Below are positions 51,708 to 60,507 of a stretch of DNA of 61,972 nt, piece after piece. The stretch lies in contig JADFXG010000016.1 in the NCBI GenBank assembly GCA_015233895.1, positions 1 through 61,972 on the forward strand, given 5' to 3'. Numbering within the stretch: position 1 is the stretch's first letter; every line of letters begins with the position of its first letter. The notes below the pieces were generated by a model that was not told the DNA's origin, searched no databases, and was given only the letters and a program-made list of their open reading frames with translations. The stretch comes from Nitrospirota bacterium. GTDB lineage: Bacteria > Nitrospirota > Thermodesulfovibrionia > Thermodesulfovibrionales > Magnetobacteriaceae. Made by a program: the position numbers and the translations under genes.

Positions 51708-52918
51708 AGCATAAGCCATACATTGTGTCCTGGAATTTGACGCACGGCTGTAATCTCTCCTGTCCGCACTGCTACATGGACGCAGGTTGCCGCAGCGCCG
51801 GGGAGCTTACAACAGCACAGGCAAAAGAGGTTGTAGATGCACTTGCCTTAGTTAATCCCGCCATGATGATAGTGTTAACTGGCGGAGAACCACTCCTCAG
51901 AGACGATATATGTGACATAGTGGGATACTGCTCGGATGCCGGTTTTATAACGGTGCTGGGCACAAACGGCACTCTGCTCAACAAAGAGAAACTGGTACAG
52001 TTGCAGCGTGCCGGTTTAAAAGGCATTGGGGTCAGCATTGATTCTACAAAGCCTGAAAGCCATAACGCGTTTCGTAATTTTAAGGGAGCATGGGAGCTTT
52101 CCATAGAGTGTTTAAAGGCTGCAAAAGAACTTTCTATAGAGACTCAATTGGATGTCACTCTTACTGATGAGAATTACACAGAAATAGGGGACTTTACGGA
52201 GCTTGCGGTAAGTTTAGGAGCAAGAGCGTTAAACTTCTTTTTCCTTGTCTGCACGGGGCGTGCCATGAGGACTTTTATTTCGGTTCAACACTATGACGCT
52301 GCAATACAGGAACTTGTTGGACGCTCTAAAACCGAGACACGGACAATGGTCAGGGCACGGTGTGCTCCTCACATCTACCGGGTGCTTCATGAGGATGGCG
52401 TGAGACTGCCTGAGGGCACGCGGGGCTGCCTTGCCGGGCGCTCCTACATGCGCATAGACCCTGTGGGAAACGTAACTCCCTGTCCGTATATGGAAGAGAG
52501 TGTTGGAAACGTTAAAGATACAAGCATAGAGAAACTGTGGGCAGACTCTCAAAAGCTGCAAACCCTGAGAGACGGGGAGTACGGAGGCAGATGCGGCAGA
52601 TGCGAGTTTACGGAAATATGCGGCGGATGCAGGGCGAGGGCAAGGGCAGAGCACGGAGACTTTATGGCCGAGGACCCGCTCTGTCTTTATGAGCCTCAGG
52701 GAAAGGGGAAACTTACGCTAACAGATGAATCCCAATCCGATATAGCGTGGGAAAGCGCCGCTAAACAGAGAATAAACAGGGTGCCTGCTTTCATCAAAAA
52801 AATGGTCATTGGAGCCATTGAGAAAAAGGCAAGGGAAAAGGGAGTTAAAATAATCACAGAGGCATTTGTAGAGGAGATAAAATCACGTGATTTTTCAACA
52901 ATGCACCGACCAGGGTAA
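51695..52918 (+). CDS. Radical SAM/SPASM protein with C-terminal PCP_red-like domain
   Basis: Iron-sulphur radical enzyme of 407 residues, resembling the NirJ/AhbC/AhbD group that modifies iron porphyrins in haem d1 or alternative haem synthesis. The radical SAM cluster ligands are Cys19, Cys23 and Cys26 in GCNLSCPHCYMD. A SPASM domain follows with CPYMEESVGN and CGRCEFTEICGGCRARARA. The last ~50 residues (WESAAKQRINRVPAFIKKMV) resemble the PCP_red domain found at the end of several tetrapyrrole-related proteins. It starts at TTG 51695, overlapping the universal stress protein gene. The substrate is inferred only. Confidence 0.85.
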   Translation: MAALEHKPYIVSWNLTHGCNLSCPHCYMDAGCRSAGELTTAQAKEVVDALALVNPAMMIVLTGGEPLLRDDICDIVGYCSDAGFITVLGTNGTLLNKEKLVQLQRAGLKGIGVSIDSTKPESHNAFRNFKGAWELSIECLKAAKELSIETQLDVTLTDENYTEIGDFTELAVSLGARALNFFFLVCTGRAMRTFISVQHYDAAIQELVGRSKTETRTMVRARCAPHIYRVLHEDGVRLPEGTRGCLAGRSYMRIDPVGNVTPCPYMEESVGNVKDTSIEKLWADSQKLQTLRDGEYGGRCGRCEFTEICGGCRARARAEHGDFMAEDPLCLYEPQGKGKLTLTDESQSDIAWESAAKQRINRVPAFIKKMVIGAIEKKAREKGVKIITEAFVEEIKSRDFSTMHRPG

Positions 52919-53648
52919 TTTTATAAAAGAACCGGTTAGAAACAGCAGACTGCCGGAGCTCTGTCTCAACTGGCTTGCCTCATCGCGGCTTAAGTTTATA
53001 AATGAAATGAAGAACGGAAAAATGCTAAGGTACTTTTCTGCCCACTTACCTGTTATGATTACATGGACAGAGGATTTAGAGCAAGATTCTGAGTCAGAAT
53101 ATCCTGTCAATATGACTGTAAAAGGAATCGGGTTAATCCCTAAGGCTGAACAGCTTGAGCATTTTACTGATCTTTTTGAATCAGTAGCGGCAAATACCCG
53201 GACAAGGCCACACAGTGAAACCATACGGGAGCGGGTTGAGGCAGTTGAAGCACTTTATAACAACCCTGCTAATTTTGACCCCGCACTGCTTGGCGGACTT
53301 GAAATATTTAGCGGCAAAGCGCTTAAAAATATAAGAAACAACGGCCACACAAGCCTACTTTATGTGGGGATGGAGGAAACGGCGGCAGCCCCGGAAGCAC
53401 ACCCGCACAATATGAATCAACACCCACATAGCATGGCAGGGCACGGCGGAATTTCATATATTAGTTTTCAGGTTAACGGAGCTATTGAAATACTTGAAAA
53501 AGACAATGCGTATTACAGATACCTGCTTGCCTCACGGAAACTATTTGAGTTTGATAAGTTCCATATCTTTCAGCCGGATTATCCGTTTGGATACCTGATA
53601 AAGGTCGAAGAGGTACATGACAAATCCCCGTGGTCAAGAGCTAAGTAA
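52887..53648 (+). CDS. Unknown protein coupled to the radical SAM gene
   Basis: No family recognised for this 253-residue protein. It has no signal peptide or membrane segment, and contains a His-rich loop (PHNMNQHPHSMAGHGG) near residues 170-190 that could bind metal or haem. Its start is GTG at 52887, inside the radical SAM gene (32-base overlap), with GAGGAG ten bases before. The tight coupling to the USP and radical SAM genes suggests a shared pathway, perhaps as substrate carrier or partner. It converges with the epimerase gene. Confidence 0.75.
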   Translation: MIFQQCTDQGNFIKEPVRNSRLPELCLNWLASSRLKFINEMKNGKMLRYFSAHLPVMITWTEDLEQDSESEYPVNMTVKGIGLIPKAEQLEHFTDLFESVAANTRTRPHSETIRERVEAVEALYNNPANFDPALLGGLEIFSGKALKNIRNNGHTSLLYVGMEETAAAPEAHPHNMNQHPHSMAGHGGISYISFQVNGAIEILEKDNAYYRYLLASRKLFEFDKFHIFQPDYPFGYLIKVEEVHDKSPWSRAK

Positions 53649-53664
53649 GTAATATAGTAATACA

Positions 53665-54681
53665 CTACAGGCTCACACAGTAATAGTCTGCATACCAGTA
53701 AATGAAATTTTTAATTCCCTCGCGAATTGGAGTCTGTGGCCTGAAATCAAAACTCTGTGTAAGAGCGTCAATATTGGCATATGTTGAGGACACATCACCG
53801 GGCTGAAGCGGTAAGAAATCTTTAAAGGCTTTTTTGTTTAACAGCTCTTCAATGATTTCTATAAAATTCAGCAGTTTGATGGGCTTATTATTACCTATAT
53901 TGTAGAGTTTGTAAGGGGCATAACTTATGGAGGGATCGGGATTTTCACCGCTCCATGCCGGAGATGGTTCAGGAACCTTTTCCATCACTCTTATTACCCC
54001 CTCGATAATATCGTCAATGTAGGTAAAATCGCGGTTCATATTTCCAAAGTTAAAAACCTTTATAGGGTTTCCCTCAATAATTGCCTTTGTAAAGAGAAAA
54101 AGTGCCATATCGGGGCGTCCCCAGGGGCCATAGACGGTAAAAAACCTTAGCCCTGTGGTTGGCAAACTATACAGGCTGCTGTAAACATGGGCCATAAGCT
54201 CGTTTGACTTCTTAGTTGCAGCATACAGTGACACAGGGTGGTCAACATTTTGGGTGACTGAAAAGGGCATCAGTGTGTTAGCCCCATAGACAGAGCTTGA
54301 TGAGGCAAACACAAGGTGTTTTACGGCTGTATTTTTGCAGCCCTCAAGGATATTTAAAAATCCGGTTATATTGGTATCAACATAAGAGTATGGATTTATC
54401 AGGGAGTACCTGACCCCTGCCTGTGCAGCCAAATTTACAACCGTATCAAAACCCTCCTCAAAGACCTTAGCAATGTTTGCCCTGTCAGTCAAATCATATT
54501 TATAAAACCTGAAATTACTGTGCCTGGTTAACTGGCTAAGGCGGTCTTCTTTTAGCTTAACATCGTAGTAATCATTCATATTATCTATACCTGAGACAGA
54601 TTTCCCGTCATTAAGGAGTCTTTTGCATAAGTGATAACCGATAAATCCTGCCGCTCCTGTTACAAGTACCTTATCGTTCAT
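53665..54681 (-). CDS. NAD-dependent nucleotide-sugar epimerase, UDP-glucuronate 4-epimerase-like
   Basis: Short-chain dehydrogenase-type epimerase of 338 residues. NAD motif [10 protein letters not shown] near the start, SSSSVYG strand, catalytic YAATKKSNE (Tyr and Lys), and the [16 protein letters not shown] block typical of UDP-glucuronate 4-epimerases are visible. It would make UDP-galacturonate from UDP-glucuronate, the product of Ugd encoded 40 kb away. The ATG at 54681 overlaps the FAD oxidoreductase stop by 4 bases, so the two are coupled. Specificity is by motif resemblance. Confidence 0.9.
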   Translation of the reverse strand: MNDKVLVTGAAGFIGYHLCKRLLNDGKSVSGIDNMNDYYDVKLKEDRLSQLTRHSNFRFYKYDLTDRANIAKVFEEGFDTVVNLAAQAGVRYSLINPYSYVDTNITGFLNILEGCKNTAVKHLVFASSSSVYGANTLMPFSVTQNVDHPVSLYAATKKSNELMAHVYSSLYSLPTTGLRFFTVYGPWGRPDMALFLFTKAIIEGNPIKVFNFGNMNRDFTYIDDIIEGVIRVMEKVPEPSPAWSGENPDPSISYAPYKLYNIGNNKPIKLLNFIEIIEELLNKKAFKDFLPLQPGDVSSTYANIDALTQSFDFRPQTPIREGIKNFIYWYADYYCVSL

Positions 54682-56033
54682 GTTGTTGATACTCCTTTTT
54701 TTAACAGAGATTTAGCCAGCTTAATCCCCTGTGAAACGGCAGGGGGGGTCATGCAAAAGAAAAAACCGCCTAATCTCCCGATTGAGTACAGATTTTTATA
54801 TTTTTCGTCTATCTCCTTAAAATTTCTCTGCAACTGTGTTTCGTAATCAAGGTCGTATAGCGGCATGGAGTTACCAAGCCTGATCACCATTGACTTACGC
54901 AGGTCGATGGCTTTAAATATCCCTGCTCTTTCTATATCTGACACACACCTGTCAACAAGTTGAACATCCGTCATGGCCGCACTCTCCGTTGTCTCATGAA
55001 TTGTAAGACATATCCCCTCTTTAGCGTCAGGAGTCTTATCGCCAAAAATGTTTGAGGGATAATAAACCCGCTTAAATATAAATGAGGGCTCAGTGTAGTA
55101 AACATACAGCATAGGTCTATTTTTGAGGTGTTTTTGCTCATAGGTCAGAAATACGTTTGTTATATCGGCATAATGGAAATTCAGAGAGTCATTACCCAAC
55201 ACCTTGTTTAATTGATTTGCTGAAGCAGTCCAAACGACATTTTCAACACTGTACCTGTTGCCGCCGGTAATTACAGCAGTTATTTGATCCTCAGTTTTTT
55301 CAAACTCTAACTGTTTACAATTTAAAACTAACTCGCCTCCCGCTTCTTTATATCGTTGCAGGAGTTTATCCGGAATTGATTGAAAACCATTAGCCGGATA
55401 CACATACTTTTTGCGCATAGCGTTAAAGATGTACTTAATTTTATGCAGGATACCGCCAACGTGGGGGTCTTTAAAGGGTTCCTTACGGTGACGGATGTCT
55501 CTGTCCACCCTTGCTATCCAGTCGGCGTGTACTAAATGGCCGGGCATAAGGGCTTTTTTGTAAATCATAGGACCAAGCACCTCGTTATAATAAACAGGGC
55601 CGAATTTTGCCGTTATGTCTGACTCTGCCGATATCAGCTCTTTTGGGTTTACATGTCCTTTTTTAAGATATGACTGAAGTATCTGTTTTTTTATGGTCCA
55701 TGGGTAAAACAATAATTCTAAAAAACCTGCCGGCATGGTCCATGACTTTTTACCGGTAACTATACCAAATTTCCATATTCTGGTAATCAAAGGCTCATTT
55801 TTTAGCAGATCGAAAATGAAATCCTCTGCCTCAGCTCCGGGATTAGGAAACAGCACGTGAGGGCCTAAGTCAAATATAATATCATCAAGCGTTAATGAGC
55901 GGCACTGTCCGCCTGCCACACCCTCTTTCTCCACTATTAAGCATCTTTTACCGGCTTTAGCCAGCAGATATCCGGCAGTGAGCCCGGCCACACCTGCTCC
56001 CACTATCAGAGTCAAATCCCGCTTATTTTCCAT
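54678..56033 (-). CDS. FAD-dependent amine oxidase/protoporphyrinogen oxidase-like protein
   Basis: Flavoprotein of about 451 residues. The N-terminal ADP-binding motif reads [20 protein letters not shown], and the second flavin region [13 protein letters not shown] follows later. It resembles the amine oxidase and UDP-galactopyranose mutase superfamily found in polysaccharide clusters. I start it at ATG 56033 because the longer frame (TTG 56099) adds 22 unconserved residues. It precedes the epimerase gene with an ATGA overlap, suggesting a joint role in sugar-nucleotide or glycan chemistry. The substrate is unknown. Confidence 0.85.
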   Translation of the reverse strand: MENKRDLTLIVGAGVAGLTAGYLLAKAGKRCLIVEKEGVAGGQCRSLTLDDIIFDLGPHVLFPNPGAEAEDFIFDLLKNEPLITRIWKFGIVTGKKSWTMPAGFLELLFYPWTIKKQILQSYLKKGHVNPKELISAESDITAKFGPVYYNEVLGPMIYKKALMPGHLVHADWIARVDRDIRHRKEPFKDPHVGGILHKIKYIFNAMRKKYVYPANGFQSIPDKLLQRYKEAGGELVLNCKQLEFEKTEDQITAVITGGNRYSVENVVWTASANQLNKVLGNDSLNFHYADITNVFLTYEQKHLKNRPMLYVYYTEPSFIFKRVYYPSNIFGDKTPDAKEGICLTIHETTESAAMTDVQLVDRCVSDIERAGIFKAIDLRKSMVIRLGNSMPLYDLDYETQLQRNFKEIDEKYKNLYSIGRLGGFFFCMTPPAVSQGIKLAKSLLKKGVSTT

Positions 56034-56138
56034 AACACCGCTCACAAGACGAATAGAGGTTAACACAGCAGTTGCATCAGTGTCAAACGAGGCAAACAAC
56101 AGCGTACCCCCAGATCTGTTTTAACTGATTTTTACCTA

Positions 56139-56167
56139 TTGACAATTTCTGGTTTTAGTGTTATAAA
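56139..56167 (+). promoter_or_regulatory. Strong sigma-70-type promoter of the chemosensory operon
   Basis: TTGACA (56139-56144), a 17-base spacer and TATAAA (56162-56167) lie 55 bases before the MCP start. The -35 and spacing are ideal, and the -10 matches 5 of 6. Confidence 0.75.
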
Positions 56168-56221
56168 ATATGACAAGAGTCGCAGTAAATGATTACACTA
56201 TTCTATTGAGGGGGCAATGTT

Positions 56222-57550
56222 TTGATCAGCGAAAATGACAGAGAAAGTGCTTTATTGTATGTTGAACTGAGCTCAGTCAGGAGGCATTTTATCTTTGCTT
56301 CTTTTGCTACGATAATAATTACGTTTATAGTTATGTACTATTTGGATCCGGTATTATCCGAATATACCGTCAAAACTTTTAATATTAAAGAAAACGCAGC
56401 AGAAACCATCAATAACGCACTGTGGTTTCTTATCATTTTCTTCTTAATGTATTTTGTAAACAACTATGCGCTAAAGATGGCCTCTGACAAGGGTAAGAAA
56501 AGGATGGAGGATGAAACTGGAAAAACAGATCATTGTTACCAGTTGATGACAACCAAGTTAAGCAATTATTTTACCTCACAAAGGCAATTAACCAAACTTG
56601 CAAACGCTCAGATGGAGGACATTGTTAAATCCACGGATTCCGCATCTTTTGAGATAATTTCCCATCTTAAATCTATTGATGAGTCAATAACTGAGATGCT
56701 TCAGACTCTTTCCAGACTTAGAAGCGAATCTGAAGAGCTGTCGGATGAGTCCCGCACTACTATAGAAAAAAACGAAAAGACGCTCTCTACCGTACATGAT
56801 TACATAACCCATCGTTTAGAAGAGGCAGAAAAGGACTTTGAACTGGGCAAAGATCTGACGGAAAAATCCAACCACATGTCGGGACTAATAAAACTCCTGC
56901 AAGACATCAGCGACCAGACAAACCTGCTTGCGTTAAACGCAGCTATAGAGGCTGCCCGTGCGGGTGAAATGGGGCGCGGGTTTGCTGTCGTTGCCGATGA
57001 GGTTAGGAAACTTTCGCAGAAATCACATGAATCCACTGTGGAGATAGGCACTGCGATACTGGACGTTGCTAAGATTATTGAGCACAGGTTTCAGGCTGAC
57101 TTAAATAAACAAGCACATAAAGCCGAGCATGATCTGTTGACAAGCTTTGTAAAAAGGCTTGATGCCATAGGGGAAAGTTATAAGAAAATCAGCAGCCTTA
57201 ACGACAATATAATCGGTCAGGTAGGCGGGGTCAGTAAAGAGGTGGAGGGGAAAATTATCGAGGCATTAAGCAACATCCAGTTTCAGGACATAACCCGCCA
57301 GCAGATTGAGCAAGTTATTAAGGGAAACGACACGATGGATAACTACATAAGCAAACTGGATGAAATGTTAAAAACTCCCCCTGAGCTCTATGATAATTTA
57401 TTTGCCGATTTCAATATAGACGATATGATAAAAGATTATGTGATGAAAAAACAGCGGGACATTCATCATGAGGTCGTGCACAGTCCTAAAACGGCTAATA
57501 AACAAAAGGCTGTCTCTCACAGCAAGAATGATGATGTAACGTTTTTTTGA
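56222..57550 (+). CDS. Methyl-accepting chemotaxis protein with CheZ-like motif near the C-terminus
   Basis: Membrane chemoreceptor of 442 residues with two membrane segments (about 18-40 and 62-82) and only a short periplasmic loop, so it may sense membrane or cytosolic signals. No HAMP domain is visible. The signalling tip has [20 protein letters not shown] and [15 protein letters not shown]. Near the end, [17 protein letters not shown] contains Asp356 and Gln360 with the D-x3-Q spacing of the CheZ phosphatase active site. The start is TTG at 56222 after a GAGGGGGC ribosome site. It is the first gene of a cluster with a CheY gene 35 bases downstream. The phosphatase role is inference. Confidence 0.9.
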   Translation: MISENDRESALLYVELSSVRRHFIFASFATIIITFIVMYYLDPVLSEYTVKTFNIKENAAETINNALWFLIIFFLMYFVNNYALKMASDKGKKRMEDETGKTDHCYQLMTTKLSNYFTSQRQLTKLANAQMEDIVKSTDSASFEIISHLKSIDESITEMLQTLSRLRSESEELSDESRTTIEKNEKTLSTVHDYITHRLEEAEKDFELGKDLTEKSNHMSGLIKLLQDISDQTNLLALNAAIEAARAGEMGRGFAVVADEVRKLSQKSHESTVEIGTAILDVAKIIEHRFQADLNKQAHKAEHDLLTSFVKRLDAIGESYKKISSLNDNIIGQVGGVSKEVEGKIIEALSNIQFQDITRQQIEQVIKGNDTMDNYISKLDEMLKTPPELYDNLFADFNIDDMIKDYVMKKQRDIHHEVVHSPKTANKQKAVSHSKNDDVTFF

Positions 57551-57585
57551 AAAATATGGTACGATAATAAAGTTTAGGGGGTTAT

Positions 57586-57951
57586 ATGGGAAAGACCATA
57601 ATGCTAATTGACGATTCAGCAACCTTACGGGAGGTTTTAGGTACGACTTTGAAAAAAACAGGCTACACCGTAATAGAGGCCAAAGACGGTAAGGATGCTC
57701 TAAGCAAACTAACCGGTAAGATTCATCTTATGATTTGTGACGTCAATATGCCCAACATGGATGGAATAGAGTTTCTAAAAGAGATAAAAAAGAATGCCAC
57801 TTATAAATTTACTCCGATTATTATGTTAACAACCGAATCACAGGAAACCAAAAAACAAGAGGGTAAAGAGGCCGGAGCTAAGGCATGGCTTGTAAAACCC
57901 TTTAAGCCTGACGTTTTACTTTCTGCCATCGAAAAGCTAATATTACCTTAA
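57586..57951 (+). CDS. cheY: CheY-like response regulator
   Basis: Single-domain receiver of 121 residues that would be phosphorylated by CheA and act on the flagellar motor or another output. The acidic pair lies in IMLIDDSATL, the phospho-acceptor Asp52 in ICDVNMPNMDG, the Thr in IIMLTTESQ and the Lys in WLVKPFKP. It follows the MCP by 35 bases and is followed by a STAS gene. Other CheY-like proteins may exist elsewhere, so the exact assignment as the motor CheY is probable, not certain. Confidence 0.93.
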   Translation: MGKTIMLIDDSATLREVLGTTLKKTGYTVIEAKDGKDALSKLTGKIHLMICDVNMPNMDGIEFLKEIKKNATYKFTPIIMLTTESQETKKQEGKEAGAKAWLVKPFKPDVLLSAIEKLILP

Positions 57952-57987
57952 AAAACTTTATTATTTGAAGTGCAAACAGGAGGGATT

Positions 57988-58248
57988 ATGTCTCTGTCAT
58001 TAGAGGGTGAGCTGTCTGTTGTACGGGCAAATGAACTAAAGGAATTGTTCATAGATTATGTCAAAACCGCAAAAGATATAGAACTTGACCTTTCCAGCGT
58101 ATCGGAAATAGACACGGCCGGATTTCAACTATTGGTTGCCCTTAAGAAAGAAAGCGACGGAATGGGTAGAAACTTCAGGATTCTCTCCGTAAGCCCTGCA
58201 GTTGAAAATCTACTCGATTTATATAACGTTAAGGATATGTTCATATAA
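57988..58248 (+). CDS. STAS domain protein (anti-sigma-factor antagonist-like)
   Basis: 86-residue STAS protein, related to SpoIIAA and to STAS proteins often encoded in chemotaxis operons. The core ELDLSSVSEIDTAGFQLLVA holds the potential phosphorylation site (Thr after Asp). I start it at ATG 57988 because AGGAGGG lies just before it; the longer frame from 57970 would include that ribosome site. It sits between cheY and cheA, so it may regulate or localise the array. Its partner is unknown. Confidence 0.85.
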   Translation: MSLSLEGELSVVRANELKELFIDYVKTAKDIELDLSSVSEIDTAGFQLLVALKKESDGMGRNFRILSVSPAVENLLDLYNVKDMFI

Positions 58249-58274
58249 ACCCTGAATGGAGGATAAAATGGACT

Positions 58275-60446
58275 ATGGAACCGGATACAGCATATAAAGT
58301 CTTTTTAGAAGAGGCAACGGAAATTCTCCAGACAATGGAGGAGCAGTTGCTCGTTTTAGAGGAGTCTCCCTGTGATAAGGAAACCATAAATGCCCTTTTC
58401 AGAGGCGCTCACACTATTAAGGGCTCTGCCGGTATGATTGGCCTGACCGACATAGAACGCTTCACCCACAAGGTGGAAAGCGTTCTGGAGCGGCTAAGAA
58501 ACGATGAAATCAGAGCAGATTCCGTATTTATCAATTTGCTTCTCAGATGCCGTGACTATATCAGTGAATTAGTAAAAATAACCTTAAATGACACCAAACA
58601 ACTAACTGAGGAGTTAAAGGTAACTGAGCAGGAACTGATTGACGGTTTATCCGAATATCTTGCCGAGGTGAAACCGGTTGCCGCACCTGAGGTTGCCGCA
58701 CCTCAGGTTTCTGAAACCGGGGTTCCTCAAACCGAATCTGCCATCTGGCATATATCTCTCAGATTCAATAAAAACGCACTGAGAGACGCTATGGATCCGC
58801 TTTCTCTTATTAATTACCTTAAAAGAGTTGGTGAAGTGCTCAACATGACAACAATAACAGAGGCCATCCTATCTTTAGAGGAAATGGACCCTGAGGAATG
58901 TCTTACCGGCTTTGAATTAGACCTGAAAACGGATAAAAGCCAAAAAGAAGTGGAGGATGTCTTTGAGTTTTACACGGAAGATAACGATATTAAAATAAGT
59001 CCGCCTTACTGCAAAGCCGAAACTTACACCGGTTTGATTAATGATTTACCGGAGGACACATGGAGACTTGGCGAGGTACTTATAAAAAGCGGGATTTTAA
59101 CAACAGATGATTTAAATAAAGCACTGAGGAAACAAAATGAGGCAGCAGGGAGTGCCGACAAGGGAAAGCCATTTATCGGAGAGGTGTTGGTAGATACCGG
59201 CTTAGTGGAAAAAGAAGTGGTCGAGGCAGCCCTTAATAAGCAGCAAAAAGTCAGAGATACGATTACCGCAACAAGCACATCTGCGGCCTCGGCAACGATA
59301 CGTGTCGATGCCGATAAGCTTGATGTGCTGATAAACCTGGTCGGTGAGCTGGTTGTTGCAAACGGAGGAATCAGACAGCGTTCACTTGTTGTGGGAGATG
59401 GTCCGCTTATGAAAACCTCCTCGTTTATGACAAAGCTTGTAAATGACATCAGGGATATGTCTATGAAGATGCGCATGATTCCTATCGGGAGTTCGTTTAA
59501 CCGTTTTCAGCGCCTTGTAAGAGATATAAGCAAAGAGCTTGGCAAAGACATAGAGCTTGTAATAAGCGGAGGCGACACGGAGCTGGATAAAACCGTAATA
59601 GAAAAGATAAACGACCCTCTGACTCATATAGTGCGTAACTCTGTTGACCATGGAATAGAGACTATAGAGGAACGCAAATGTAAAGGCAAGCCGCCCAAAG
59701 GCACAATCAAACTTAACGCCTTTTACGAGGCCGGGACTATTGTAATTGAAATCACTGACGACGGCAAGGGCCTTAACAAACAACGGATAGTTGAAAAGGC
59801 CGTAAGTGCCGGCCTTATAGACGCTAATAAAAATCTATCCGATAATGAAATATTCAGCCTGATATTTGAACCAGGGCTTTCCACAGCGGAAAGCGTAACG
59901 AAACTATCCGGACGCGGTGTAGGCATGGATGTGGTAAGGAGAAACATAGAGGCTTTAAGAGGTTCGGTTTTCGTGGAAAGCCATGAGGGGAAGGGAACGA
60001 CCGTTAGAATCAACCTTCCGCTTACTCTTTCAATAATTGATGGATTCATGGTAGGAGTTGGAGAAAAACAATATGTTATTCCTCTGGATATGGTAGTGAA
60101 ATGTTACACGATAGATAAAAAAAGTTATACAAAGGTCAGGAAAAAAGGGTATTTCGACTTTCAAGGCAAAGTAATACCTTTTATCTCGATGTGTGAGCTG
60201 TTTGAGCTCGGGCAGTCCAACTGCAGCTTTATCGTAATAGTTACCCACGGAGGGCGTAAAGCGGCATTAGGCGTAGATAAACTCTTTGGTGATATGCAGG
60301 CGGTAATAAAATCCCTGGGTAAGCTCTATAAGGACGCAAAAGGCTTTTCGGGAGCCACTATTTTAGGGGATGGCTCTTTAGCCCTCATACTTGACATTCA
60401 GGGAATATTTAAACTGCTTGAGTCCGAGGCCCGTGGTTACGCATAA
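58275..60446 (+). CDS. cheA: Chemotaxis histidine kinase CheA with extra MshEN-like segment
   Basis: Central kinase of the chemosensory array, 723 residues. The P1 (HPt) domain holds phospho-accepting His46 in LFRGAHTIKGSAGMIG. A linker with VAAPEVAAPQ follows, then a P2-like region. Residues about 258-335 contain two LGEVLI..G...L..AL..Q units, like the N-terminal domain of type II/IV secretion ATPases. The dimerisation and ATPase domains (LVGELVVANGGIRQ, VRNSVDHGIE, GRGVGMDVVRRNIE) and a C-terminal CheW-like regulatory domain are complete. The ATG at 58275 is 7 bases after an out-of-frame ATG, both following TGGAGGA. A receptor gene follows. Confidence 0.95.
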   Translation: MEPDTAYKVFLEEATEILQTMEEQLLVLEESPCDKETINALFRGAHTIKGSAGMIGLTDIERFTHKVESVLERLRNDEIRADSVFINLLLRCRDYISELVKITLNDTKQLTEELKVTEQELIDGLSEYLAEVKPVAAPEVAAPQVSETGVPQTESAIWHISLRFNKNALRDAMDPLSLINYLKRVGEVLNMTTITEAILSLEEMDPEECLTGFELDLKTDKSQKEVEDVFEFYTEDNDIKISPPYCKAETYTGLINDLPEDTWRLGEVLIKSGILTTDDLNKALRKQNEAAGSADKGKPFIGEVLVDTGLVEKEVVEAALNKQQKVRDTITATSTSAASATIRVDADKLDVLINLVGELVVANGGIRQRSLVVGDGPLMKTSSFMTKLVNDIRDMSMKMRMIPIGSSFNRFQRLVRDISKELGKDIELVISGGDTELDKTVIEKINDPLTHIVRNSVDHGIETIEERKCKGKPPKGTIKLNAFYEAGTIVIEITDDGKGLNKQRIVEKAVSAGLIDANKNLSDNEIFSLIFEPGLSTAESVTKLSGRGVGMDVVRRNIEALRGSVFVESHEGKGTTVRINLPLTLSIIDGFMVGVGEKQYVIPLDMVVKCYTIDKKSYTKVRKKGYFDFQGKVIPFISMCELFELGQSNCSFIVIVTHGGRKAALGVDKLFGDMQAVIKSLGKLYKDAKGFSGATILGDGSLALILDIQGIFKLLESEARGYA

Positions 60447-60507
60447 CTTGCTTTATACAAGTTATTTGTAAAATTTAAGTGCAAAAAAACTACAGGGGGT
60501 AAACATT

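Noticed and set aside
52880-52895. AAATCACGTGATTT palindrome
   Set aside because: It lies in the overlap of the radical SAM gene and the next gene and does not match parS; likely chance.
58268-58297. ATG at 58268 as CheA start
   Set aside because: Out of frame with cheA; gives only a nine-codon frame.
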